7,360 nt of DNA from an archaeon (GCA_013139905.1 WSZW01000059.1:1-7360), one strand, 5' to 3'; counted from the first letter of the stretch, positions 1 through 7,270 are shown. Notes: a model not told the origin generated them from the sequence alone. Numbers and translations are program-made.

Positions 1-307
1 TTATTGTTTCATTTTCATTAGTATTAGATTCTGTAAAAACACCAAAATTCAAACTTACATTTGCTTCATTCTCAAATACATCCTCACAAAAAATATTTAA
101 TCTATAATCCACATTATTCTGAAGTTCAATTAATTCTGTATGTCTATATGATACTTTATCATATATCCTGATTAAACCTAAATTGTTATATTCTAAAGTA
201 ACATTACATCTAGTCTTTTCATTAGTTTCAATATCAATAAGAGTTATATTTTGTTCAATAACGCTATTATTTAATGGACTTAAAACAGTAATTATTGGTG
301 ATCTTTC
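1..307 (-). other. Second PIIT-LSP Ig-like module, running off the left edge (residues about 2322-2423)
   Basis: SPIITVLSPLNNS (Ser2324) opens the module, with TRCNVTLEY, YRLNIFCEDVFENEANVSLNFGV following. Two cysteines, one in TRCNV and one in IFCED, sit where Ig-like modules of this type often bridge their sheets. After the closing strand the chain becomes polar (TESNTNENETI), like a low-complexity linker, before the window ends. A C-terminal anchor would be looked for beyond the edge. Confidence 0.6.
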
Positions 308-3300
308 ATCCACAACATCAGTATAATTAAGATATACATCTTTTTCATCAAAAACATAAACCCAATAACCCATATCTGGATACATAATTGTTAATGATCC
401 AACACCAACCATTGGTAAATATGTTTGCCAATAATCACCATAACTTTCACGAGTTTCATCATAATTACCCCAAACACTTTCAGTCTGATTTTTTACTGAC
501 ATAAAAAAATCTTTCGATGGCATAGTCTTTAACATTGGATAACCAATAAGATTCCATTTTGGATATAAATGTATTATATTTTCTTCAGCCAACCAACCAC
601 TTATTGTAAATGTAGCTTTTTCAGTCATAAATATCCAATACCCTTGATTCAATTCCAATTCATGTAATGTACTTACCATAGCAGGTACTTCTGGAACATA
701 TAATATCCAATTCATATTTGTTATCATATTTCTAGAAGCATTCCACCCCCAAACAATGTCATATTTTTCTTTTATTGAGTCAAGCACATATTCTATACTA
801 TTATTTTCAAGAATAAGAGGTATTGAAATAAGATTCCAACCTTCATTTAATTCAATAGTATAATTATTAATTTTTTGTCTTGTATTTACAGTAAAATACA
901 CCGTAGTAGAATTTGTATTCCCAAAAGAATCAATTCCATAAATAGTTATATTGTTTAACCCTTCCACAGCATTAATTGTTATATTTTCAAAACCAATTGC
1001 ATACATATCACTAACATTAAAATTACAACTATTCAGAGTATTAACAAATCTAAAATAAACCGTTTTGTTCTCAGAAATACAATCATTCAAAATATGATAT
1101 TTATTGATACTATATTGTGTTGGACATCGCCCACCACCATATTCTGCAACATATTCATTAGATGACCAATTATAACATTTTTGACTAAACCCTGTCGTTA
1201 ATGTATGCCTAGATTGCAACGTTACTTCATCACCAACAACATTAAATTTAAACAATATATTTTCATTTAATTGAATATTTAATTCCGTCAAAGTATCACC
1301 AAAATCCTTATCAATTGCATATTCAAAATTAGTCACATTACTTTCAATCGCATAAGGTCTTGTTGGAAGTAACGACATATTTTTACCATTTATTGAGATT
1401 ATTGCGCTTTCAAGTTTTTCATCAGAACTCCAATTAAATGGTATTTCTTTAGTATCATAAATCTTATTTACAGGAGACAAAATAGTAATTATTGGCGCAC
1501 CATCCTTAACTTCAACATTTACATCAGTCGTATCATTAAGCATTCCATCTGAAACAATCACACTAACAGTCCAATTTCCTAAATCACCTTTTTGTGTTTT
1601 CCATGATAAACTATTTCCATCAACAACAAATCGTGTATCATTAACACTATAAATTAATTGATTTCCATCTAAATCAGTTCCGTTTGCAATAATTGTTACA
1701 GTTTCTAATTCCGTCACAATTACAGTTTCAATTGCCTCAATTGTTGGTGGCCGATTTACATCAATTACAACAACATTTATTGTTCCAGTAATATTCAAAA
1801 AACCATCACTAACATTTACTTCCAATTCATATATTCCCGCATCATCAAACCCAGTTAACCATGAACCATTTTCATCTAAAGGCACACCATAATTTATAGT
1901 CAAATTATCATTATCTAAATCAGTTATTGCTGATGAAATAACCACAGTACTATTTTCAGCAAATACAAAAGTCTCATTACTTATTTTAGGTGGTCTATTT
2001 ATCGTAAGATTTTGTTCGTATACTCCAACATGCCAATCAATAATTGGTTCTGTATCAGACCCATCAATTGATATTATTATTATTTCACCATCAACGCCAC
2101 CTTCCTTTTCTGCAGTATCTAAAATATCTCCAGGTATTGTTATTGAATACATCCCTTGAATTATTTCAACACTTGCATATTCGATATTATTTATTTTAGC
2201 AGAAATAATAGTTCCATCATTCACAATTCTACCTTGTTTACTATACACATACCCAAAATAAGTTGCTGGTGGTTGCGGTGGTACAAGCCAATCAATCGAT
2301 TGTAATATCAATTGTTCTTTCACATTTTCATTTTCAATTGCATTAGCAGTAAATGCATAAAATATTGTCCGAATATTTTCATCTTTTACAACAATAGCAG
2401 ACGTTGAATTTGTCCATGATGCAATTTCAGTTGAATTTGTTACAATAAGTGCATCAGGATAAGGACTTAACGATTCATTAATTGTTATATTTGGAAGACC
2501 TAACATTATTTCGCTTGTTGTATTCACAATTATTTGCGTTTCATTATCAAGCAATATATCATGATTTAAAACGGCCCCTAATGTCTCATTTACAAAAGTA
2601 TCATTATCATGATCAAAAGCAATATCGGAACCTTCAACAAGCATATTTATTGTTACATTTGAAAGCACAAGAACATCATCATCATCAATGGATTTATTCC
2701 AAAAATTTCCAGAAGACCAAACAAGCATATCAAAAGTATTTATATATTCACTTGTCGGCGTTCCTTTTTCAGATTCCCTCCATAAGGTAACACAATAATT
2801 TGCATCACTCAAAGCGCTAACATATATTTTAGATGAATCTAAATTTTCAGTTGCAGTTGTAGTTCCATCATCGTCATATACAACAATTATTGAAGACTTA
2901 CTACAACCGGATATTTTTGTTTCGAAAATATTATTTGTTTCATTAAATTCATCAATATTATTTTGAGGATCAACAATTACCTTAAACAAATGTTCGCCTT
3001 TTTGAACATTCCACATAATATTTGTCATTCTTGCTTTTCCATAATCAATATTTGTAACAATAGTATCTAAAAGCACATTATCCATATAAACGTCAAGAAT
3101 AACATCAGACACATTTGTACCACCACGATTTTCAAATTCTATTGTAATATTTGAATCTTCATTCATTAACAAATTACCATCAATATTTATTCCTGCAACA
3201 AAAAGTTCTGGTTTTTGTGGTGCAACCAATATTGTTTTTTTATATTCATTATCCGTATAAATTGTTTCTTTTGTCAAAAATATAGGATTGGTAATAAATG

Positions 3301-6300
3301 TGATTGTATGAATTCCGGGAGTTAACAAAATATTTGACGTTATTATTTTTGTACTGTTTAAATTTATGTTCGTATCAATTGTTTCATATTCAACATCATC
3401 GACCAATAATTGTACGATTGTATTTGCATCTTTTAAACCCTTATTTTCAAGCGTTATTTCTAATCCGGTCATAATATTTTCAATTATATAATCAGACACC
3501 AAAGTAACGTTTGTTACCATAACATTTGCATTCGTATTATCTGTTAAAAGCCAATCAACAATATTTTTAACAAGATTATTTTTATTCAATTCATCAATTG
3601 CATTTATATCAAAAGGAATATATGCCACCATAGATCCCGTATTTAAAATATCGTTATATATTACTAAAGCAGCTCCACCATCAATCCAATCTGCAAGACT
3701 TATACCATCCGTAACCAATACAGAATCAGGATATTCAGATATGACAGTATTATAAGTCATATTTTTTGAAAGCCCATAAACAATCGGATGTGTTTTGGTA
3801 ATCAATATCGTCGTATTTGTTTTATTCTCAACAGATTCGGTTGCATATGATAAATCATTTAATAATTCTGAATGTGTCAATTCTTCCGCAATTTCACCTT
3901 GATTATAAAGTATATCATCACCTTCAAGAAGAAGACGACCACCAAGAGCCGTATAATTTTCAAGAAGTTCAGTATCTTCTTTAGTTATTGAATAACCCCA
4001 CGTACTTCCTGTAGACCAAACAACAGCATCAAATATATTTAAGTATTCTAATGTCAGATTTCCTGCAACTGCTTTATCCCATTTTGATACACAATAATCA
4101 TTTGAAAGAATAGTTGAAAATGATTCAATTAATACAGAATAATTTGTATATACAACAAGAATTGGAGCACCCACACAGTCAACAACTTCAAAGAAATTTA
4201 CATTTGTTGTAATACAATTTGAATATTGATCACAAATTATTGTTGTAAAAGAATAATTACCCAATTGTGATGTTTCAGTATATGCCCCTCGATATGTTTG
4301 TTCGGTTATTTTTTCTAACGATATTATTTTTTCAATGTTATCCGGAGCAATAACTGACAGATTAACAAAACTAATATTACTATGATCAAAAACATCCAAA
4401 CTTACAATAAACGGTGCATTTTTTGAAAGTATATCTGTATATGTAAACTCACTTATTTTCGGTACAATATTATCTTCAATAGTTATTAATACTGTATTCT
4501 CAATAACATTTCCTTCAGATTCAAGAATAATAAACATTGTATATAATCCTGCAATTTCCGGAGTGGTTATGTTTGCATTAAATGTATGTGTATTTGATGC
4601 ATTTATCCTACCAGAACCAATTGTTATTTGAATTGTATTAATACCATCAAGTTCAAAATAAATATTTACAATACTTTCAACCGGTACAACATCACCATTA
4701 AATACGGTAACAGATAATTCTTCAGTTGTGTTTAAATCCATAATATTTGAAATAATAACATTTGTTATTTCCGTCATATTTTTTGTATTACTTGTAATAT
4801 TTTTTTCATAAATTATATCCCGATTACCATAAATAATTCTTGCTTTTGTAGTATAATTTCCTGCTTGAAGATTATTAATTGTTTGATATGAAACTATAGA
4901 ATTACTATTTTTTGTAATTAATTCATCAGACACAACATAAAGCGCATCTGTTTTACCAAACTCATTTATCATTGAAATTTCAAACGTTACATTTACATCA
5001 ATACTACCATTATTTTTAACATCAAAAATATACGTTACATTTTCACCTTTTATAATTTCAGAAGGAATAATTGTAAAATTTTGAATAGTTATTATATATG
5101 GTAAAATCACACTAATATTTTTTTCAAAAAGTTCTATGGTTTGATTTGATTCTTTTATTTCAAGAATAATAATATAATCTCCAAATATTTTAGGAGTCCA
5201 ATAAGTAGATAAAATACCCGTTGAAAAATTATCTAATTCTTTATATGAATTCAAATATTTTATCGTTTTTCCAAAACTATCATTTATTGAAAAAAATACA
5301 GTTATATCTTTTGATTTATTATCAAGATTCATAAATTCTAATTCTAACGTTGTATTCTCATCGACAGAAACTTGATTCTTTGCATGTAAAACAAAATAAT
5401 CAACACTAAATATTTCATTTTTTAATAACCTTTTTCCTTCAGAATCACTTGCTTTAATCGATACATTATAGACACCAATATCTTGAGTAGTTGAAAATGT
5501 AGCAGACCACACATCTAATGTTCTTGAAAATAAAATCGGAATAATTGTATTTGTTGGTGTTGTTATATTTCCTTCAATAGAATCTACATTTTTTGTTGAA
5601 ATAATTATATTTTGCATAGCTCCAATAAGTATATTTTTTTCAAATTGCATATTATTTATTTCTGGAATATCTCCAAGATAAACCATTAAAGTTATCGGTA
5701 TTTCAAGTAAAGTATTTGCATAATTTATTGTTATTAAATCCGTATAATTTCCAGGAATTATACTATTTGTATTTATTGTAAATAATATTTGTGTTGTTGA
5801 AACAGACGGAATTGATGAAATATAACTTATATTTTCAATCCATATAGGTGCATCGACACCCGTAATAATTGTGTCTTCGGCTCCGTAATTTGTAATATCA
5901 ATTGTAATTAATTTAGACTTACCGGTTGCCATAGTTTCATTTATTATTTGATTTGAAACAAGATATGGATTAACTGCTTTTGTTAAATTAATTAACCCCG
6001 AACCAAATTCTATATTTTTTCCAATTGAACCTAAATCAACTGCTGTTTTTTCAAGGATGTCTTTAATATTTTTAGGTGTTAATAATGGATTTTTATTCAA
6101 AAGAATTGCAACTGCTCCTGTAACATGTGGCGCCGACATTGAGGTTCCTGAATGTTCAATATAAATATTTGAAAGTCCCAAAGACATTATATTTACTCCG
6201 GGTGCAGCTACATCTGGTTTTATTCCAACGTTTAAAATATCTTCTCCACTTGAAAATATTGCTATATTATTATAATCATCAACAGCACCAACAGTTATTG

Positions 6301-7270
6301 CCTCTTTTGTATTTCCCGGAGTCGTAACACCAGTAAATGTTCCACAACCACCGGATCGACAATTACCCGATGAAATAACAACAGTAACACCTTTACTTAT
6401 CGCATCTTTTAATGCAATAACAACCGGATCATCAGGATCCGAATATTCTCCGCCAAGACTTAATGAAATAATATCAGCACCATCATCCGTTGCCGTATCA
6501 TTATCTGGATTTAAAGCCCAATTAATACCTGCAAGAATAGTCTCCGTAGTTCCATCACCTACATCATCCAATACTTTTGCATTATACAATTTTACTCCTG
6601 GTGCAACCCCACCATAACCAGAAATATTTTCCGCGGCAATTATTCCCGCAACATGTGTCCCGTGACCATCATAATCCATTGGCGAATTTGTTATAAAGTT
6701 TTTTTCAGCAATCACTTTTCCAACTAAAGCCGGATTATTCTTATCAATACCGGTATCCAAAACCGCAACAACAACTCCTAGCCCCGTGTACCCACGAACC
6801 CACGCGCCAGGAGCACCCACCTGTTTTATACTAACATCTAAAAGTGCATGAAATTTTCTTGTTGGTTGAATTGTTTTTATATTAGAATTTTCAGCTATTT
6901 TTTCAACATTTTCAGAAGGAATTTCAGCATAAATAATATTACCTGTTTCATATGACGCCGTTACAATACCACCCATAGATTCAACTTCTTTAATTATCTC
7001 ATCCATATCGTCATCATTATTTGCGCCAAGAAAAACAGTAACTTTATTTTGTTCTTTTAATTGTTCTTTTACCTCATCCGCAATTTTATCTTGCGGTGTC
7101 ATACCATTTGTAACAACAATTGGAACTTCACCCTGCGGCGTTAAACTTTGTATTTCTTGAATATCAACATTAATCATATCATTATTCGAAAAAAGCACAA
7201 ACGAACCAATCACCAACAAAGCCAACACTAGAACAACGTTCATGTTTTGGATGTTGATTTTATTAATCAT
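1..7270 (-). CDS. Giant secreted multidomain subtilisin-like serine protease (peptidase S8), 3' end outside the window
   Basis: A single open frame covers at least 2,423 codons from ATG 7270 to the left edge; the last complete codon is at 2-4. The S8 catalytic set is complete: Asp172 in VAVLDTGID, His203 in DGHGTHVAG, oxyanion Asn303 in SSGN, and nucleophile Ser377 in GTSMSAPH. A hydrophobic N-terminus and an I9-like propeptide precede the catalytic domain, indicating an exported zymogen that matures by removal of the propeptide. About 2,000 residues of beta-rich modules follow (listed separately), far more than the roughly 250-350 residues a subtilisin domain needs. In archaeal surface proteins such modules usually act in adhesion, spacing or cell-surface display; the substrate cannot be told. 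ATG 7270 is preferred because a GTGAT Shine-Dalgarno sequence lies 4 bases upstream. The C-terminus, where a membrane anchor or sorting signal would be expected, is missing. The S8 assignment is very secure; the biological role is unknown. Confidence 0.96.
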   Translation of the reverse strand, partial: MINKINIQNMNVVLVLALLVIGSFVLFSNNDMINVDIQEIQSLTPQGEVPIVVTNGMTPQDKIADEVKEQLKEQNKVTVFLGANNDDDMDEIIKEVESMGGIVTASYETGNIIYAEIPSENVEKIAENSNIKTIQPTRKFHALLDVSIKQVGAPGAWVRGYTGLGVVVAVLDTGIDKNNPALVGKVIAEKNFITNSPMDYDGHGTHVAGIIAAENISGYGGVAPGVKLYNAKVLDDVGDGTTETILAGINWALNPDNDTATDDGADIISLSLGGEYSDPDDPVVIALKDAISKGVTVVISSGNCRSGGCGTFTGVTTPGNTKEAITVGAVDDYNNIAIFSSGEDILNVGIKPDVAAPGVNIMSLGLSNIYIEHSGTSMSAPHVTGAVAILLNKNPLLTPKNIKDILEKTAVDLGSIGKNIEFGSGLINLTKAVNPYLVSNQIINETMATGKSKLITIDITNYGAEDTIITGVDAPIWIENISYISSIPSVSTTQILFTINTNSIIPGNYTDLITINYANTLLEIPITLMVYLGDIPEINNMQFEKNILIGAMQNIIISTKNVDSIEGNITTPTNTIIPILFSRTLDVWSATFSTTQDIGVYNVSIKASDSEGKRLLKNEIFSVDYFVLHAKNQVSVDENTTLELEFMNLDNKSKDITVFFSINDSFGKTIKYLNSYKELDNFSTGILSTYWTPKIFGDYIIILEIKESNQTIELFEKNISVILPYIITIQNFTIIPSEIIKGENVTYIFDVKNNGSIDVNVTFEISMINEFGKTDALYVVSDELITKNSNSIVSYQTINNLQAGNYTTKARIIYGNRDIIYEKNITSNTKNMTEITNVIISNIMDLNTTEELSVTVFNGDVVPVESIVNIYFELDGINTIQITIGSGRINASNTHTFNANITTPEIAGLYTMFIILESEGNVIENTVLITIEDNIVPKISEFTYTDILSKNAPFIVSLDVFDHSNISFVNLSVIAPDNIEKIISLEKITEQTYRGAYTETSQLGNYSFTTIICDQYSNCITTNVNFFEVVDCVGAPILVVYTNYSVLIESFSTILSNDYCVSKWDKAVAGNLTLEYLNIFDAVVWSTGSTWGYSITKEDTELLENYTALGGRLLLEGDDILYNQGEIAEELTHSELLNDLSYATESVENKTNTTILITKTHPIVYGLSKNMTYNTVISEYPDSVLVTDGISLADWIDGGAALVIYNDILNTGSMVAYIPFDINAIDELNKNNLVKNIVDWLLTDNTNANVMVTNVTLVSDYIIENIMTGLEITLENKGLKDANTIVQLLVDDVEYETIDTNINLNSTKIITSNILLTPGIHTITFITNPIFLTKETIYTDNEYKKTILVAPQKPELFVAGINIDGNLLMNEDSNITIEFENRGGTNVSDVILDVYMDNVLLDTIVTNIDYGKARMTNIMWNVQKGEHLFKVIVDPQNNIDEFNETNNIFETKISGCSKSSIIVVYDDDGTTTATENLDSSKIYVSALSDANYCVTLWRESEKGTPTSEYINTFDMLVWSSGNFWNKSIDDDDVLVLSNVTINMLVEGSDIAFDHDNDTFVNETLGAVLNHDILLDNETQIIVNTTSEIMLGLPNITINESLSPYPDALIVTNSTEIASWTNSTSAIVVKDENIRTIFYAFTANAIENENVKEQLILQSIDWLVPPQPPATYFGYVYSKQGRIVNDGTIISAKINNIEYASVEIIQGMYSITIPGDILDTAEKEGGVDGEIIIISIDGSDTEPIIDWHVGVYEQNLTINRPPKISNETFVFAENSTVVISSAITDLDNDNLTINYGVPLDENGSWLTGFDDAGIYELEVNVSDGFLNITGTINVVVIDVNRPPTIEAIETVIVTELETVTIIANGTDLDGNQLIYSVNDTRFVVDGNSLSWKTQKGDLGNWTVSVIVSDGMLNDTTDVNVEVKDGAPIITILSPVNKIYDTKEIPFNWSSDEKLESAIISINGKNMSLLPTRPYAIESNVTNFEYAIDKDFGDTLTELNIQLNENILFKFNVVGDEVTLQSRHTLTTGFSQKCYNWSSNEYVAEYGGGRCPTQYSINKYHILNDCISENKTVYFRFVNTLNSCNFNVSDMYAIGFENITINAVEGLNNITIYGIDSFGNTNSTTVYFTVNTRQKINNYTIELNEGWNLISIPLILENNSIEYVLDSIKEKYDIVWGWNASRNMITNMNWILYVPEVPAMVSTLHELELNQGYWIFMTEKATFTISGWLAEENIIHLYPKWNLIGYPMLKTMPSKDFFMSVKNQTESVWGNYDETRESYGDYWQTYLPMVGVGSLTIMYPDMGYWVYVFDEKDVYLNYTDVVDERSPIITVLSPLNNSVIEQNITLIDIETNEKTRCNVTLEYNNLGLIRIYDKVSYRHTELIELQNNVDYRLNIFCEDVFENEANVSLNFGVFTESNTNENETI
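317..844 (-). repeat. Two tandem WNLI...GYW repeats (residues 2143-2318)
   Basis: Unit 1 starts EGWNLISIPL (Trp2145) and contains IVWGWNAS and NQGYWIFMTEKA. Unit 2 starts PKWNLIGYPM (Trp2239) and contains SVWGNYDE and DMGYWVYVFDEKD. The two tryptophans are 94 residues apart. Each unit has a WNLI-x-x-P opening, a central VWG and a GYW(I/V) near its end followed by a final strand. I know this aromatic-rich module from archaeal and some bacterial secreted proteins, where its function is not established. Confidence 0.7.
1001..1189 (-). other. Four-cysteine segment of unknown family (residues about 2028-2090)
   Basis: Four cysteines fall within 51 residues: Cys2032 (QKCYNW), Cys2049 (GGGRCPTQ), Cys2064 (NDCISE) and Cys2082 (NSCNFN). 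The rest of the protein is poor in cysteine. The spacing 16-14-17 is close to even, and in an exported protein the four probably form two disulfides. No family recognised. Beta-rich sequence with VEGLNNITIYGIDSFGN follows, which reads as the end of an Ig-like module, so this may be an insertion in the preceding one. Confidence 0.5.
1190..1498 (-). other. Ig-like module opened by PIITILSP, plus a following beta-rich stretch (residues about 1925-2027)
   Basis: APIITILSPVN followed by IPFNWSSDEKLESAIISING is the start of an Ig-like module frequent in archaeal surface proteins. The same opening recurs at about residue 2325 as SPIITVLSPLN. The sequence from about 1960 to 2027 (ending FNVVGDEVTLQSRHT) continues as strands but I cannot match it to a family. 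Confidence 0.55.
1505..1999 (-). repeat. Tandem pair of cadherin/Ig-like modules, each opened by NRPP (residues 1758-1922)
   Basis: Two units begin NRPPKI (Arg1759) and NRPPTI (Arg1840), exactly 81 residues apart. Each carries a D-D-N-L or D-L-D-G-N-L turn (ITDLDNDNLTINY, GTDLDGNQLIYSV) and a closing VSDG strand (VNVSDGFLN, VIVSDGMLN). The D-x-D-x-N and VSDG patterns resemble the calcium-linked edges of cadherin-like modules of prokaryotic surface proteins. Calcium binding is inferred from these residues only. Confidence 0.75.
2000..2278 (-). other. Carboxypeptidase-regulatory-like module (residues about 1665-1757)
   Basis: A proline-rich hinge (PPQPPATYF) leads into GYVYSKQGRIVNDGTIISAKI, then YSITIPGD and an acidic stretch EKEGGVDGEIIIISIDG. 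A G-x-V strand followed by G-x-x-V-x-x-G-T-x-I-x-A and a GxYxIxIPGD strand is the pattern of the small beta domains related to carboxypeptidase D regulatory modules in surface proteins. Probably structural. The final strand EQNLTIN runs straight into the NRPP of the next module. Confidence 0.6.
2279..2902 (-). repeat. Module B: class I glutamine-amidotransferase-fold-like domain, copy 2 (residues 1457-1664)
   Basis: A diverged duplicate of module A. Shared landmarks are a leading Cys (1456, versus 1032), SIIVVYDDD versus PILVVYTNY, YCVTLW with Cys1493 versus YCVSKW with Cys1060, FDMLVWSSGNFW (Trp1518) versus FDAVVWSTGSTW (Trp1085), MLVEGSDI versus LLLEGDDI, YPDALIVT versus YPDSVLVT, and SIDWLV (Trp1661) versus NIVDWLL (Trp1240). 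The offset is 421-433 residues. It lacks the GG of copy 1 before the LVEG strand and has ten N-x-S/T sequons in about 205 residues. Confidence 0.72.
2906..3211 (-). other. CARDB module 2 (residues 1354-1455)
   Basis: A clear CARDB: KPELFVAGINIDG at the start, NITIEFENRGGTNVSDV for the NxG turn, VILDVYMDNVLLDT for the hairpin, and the family's typical ending VIVDPQNNIDEFNETNN. CARDB modules are about 100 residues, as here. The preceding CARDB-like module and this one sit back to back between the two amidotransferase-fold-like modules. Confidence 0.82.
3215..3529 (-). other. CARDB-like beta-sandwich module 1 (residues about 1248-1352)
   Basis: The strand pattern is MVTNVTLVSD, then LEITLENKGLKDA, VQLLVDDVEYETI, and a late GIHTITFITN strand before the closing strand. 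This is the CARDB plan, in which an N-G-type turn (ENKG) precedes a strand with a short D-D hairpin and the last strands read as a continuous reach toward the next module. It directly abuts a second such module. These modules occur in adhesins and surface proteases as spacers. Confidence 0.65.
3542..4174 (-). repeat. Module A: class I glutamine-amidotransferase-fold-like domain, copy 1 (residues 1033-1243)
   Basis: Begins with strand APILVVYTNYS after Cys1032. It contains YCVSKW (Cys1060), FDAVVWSTGSTW (Trp1085), ELLENYTALGGRLLLEGDD, THPIVYGL, and ends NIVDWLL (Trp1240). Secreted multidomain proteins often carry domains of this layout, with a v-vW-tG strand and a GG-L-l-G-d strand, related to the class I amidotransferase fold. 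I see no catalytic Cys at the nucleophile elbow, so a structural or binding role is likelier than enzymatic activity. Landmarks match module B at 1457-1664 one for one. Confidence 0.7.
4178..5962 (-). other. Array of Ig/Fn3-like beta-sandwich modules (residues about 437-1031)
   Basis: About 595 residues of alternating hydrophobic beta strands and Asn/Asp/Thr turns with no enzyme motifs. By recurring strand patterns I divide it roughly into six modules: 437-532 (an Fn3/NEW3-like unit following the protease, with LITIDITNYG), 534-623 (PEINNMQF start, YNVSIKASDSEG end), 624-723, 724-828 (KGENVTYIFDVKNNGS, CARDB-like), 829-935 and 936-1031 (PKISEFTYTD start, YSFTTIICDQYSN end). Each is close to 100 residues. 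They probably form a stalk or substrate-binding extension. Boundaries are approximate and individual families uncertain. Confidence 0.65.
5975..6820 (-). other. Peptidase S8 (subtilisin) catalytic domain (residues about 151-432)
   Basis: The domain opens with GAPGAWVRGYTGLGVVVAVLD and holds Asp172 (codon 6755-6757), His203 (6662-6664), oxyanion-hole Asn303 (6362-6364) and Ser377 (6140-6142). It also has ADIISLSLGG before the Asn region, KPDVAAPGV before the serine, and closes with FGSGLINLTKAV (422-433). Every residue needed for catalysis is present, so an active endopeptidase is expected. A loop directly after Asn303 carries Cys304 and Cys309, close enough to pair as a disulfide. Confidence 0.96.
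6845..7048 (-). other. Inhibitor I9-like propeptide (residues about 75-142)
   Basis: Residues 77-82 (VTVFLG) start a beta strand, followed by an acidic helix (DDDMDEIIKEVESMGG), a second strand, a helix (SENVEKIAENS) and the closing strand IKTIQPTRKFHA. This is the beta-alpha-beta-beta-alpha-beta order of subtilisin propeptides, which act as folding chaperone and inhibitor and are then cut off. The mature enzyme probably begins around residues 142-150, before KQVGAPGAW. Assignment rests on pattern and position rather than strong identity. Confidence 0.75.
7181..7270 (-). other. Signal peptide or N-terminal membrane anchor (residues 1-30)
   Basis: A short N-region with two lysines (MINKINIQNM) is followed by an uninterrupted hydrophobic stretch at residues 12-27 (VVLVLALLVIG then SFVLF), then polar SNND. 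This is the layout of a Sec signal peptide. There is no clear small-x-small cleavage motif directly after the core, so the segment might stay as a membrane anchor until the propeptide is removed. Confidence 0.8.

Noticed and set aside
1..3. TTA at the left edge, which reads TAA on the minus strand and might be the end of the protease gene
   Set aside because: It is out of frame. In-frame codons have their first base at coordinates leaving remainder 1 on division by 3 (for example 4-2), so the last in-frame codon is ATA and the gene continues past the edge.
2482..2790. Forward-strand open frame of 102 codons
   Set aside because: It lies opposite module B and CARDB-module-to-B junction coding sequence of the protease. 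Its product is a Tyr/His/Leu/Gln-rich sequence without recognisable motifs, typical of the complement of Asn/Ile-rich AT-rich coding DNA, and no ribosome binding site is evident.
3542..4174. Module A as an active glutamine amidotransferase or cysteine peptidase
   Set aside because: No Cys is visible at the nucleophile elbow position and no His-Glu pair near the end. The cysteines present (1032 and 1060) are at the start of the module and recur in module B as a likely disulfide pair.
6127..6327. Forward-strand open frame of 66 codons
   Set aside because: It is antisense to the conserved S8 serine region (GTSMSAPH), whose codons are clearly constrained on the minus strand. The product is Leu/Tyr/Gln-rich with no recognisable feature.
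7241..7243. In-frame ATG at Met10 as the alternative start
   Set aside because: It would still leave a hydrophobic segment, but no Shine-Dalgarno-like sequence precedes it and the lysines of a signal peptide N-region would be lost. ATG 7270 has both.
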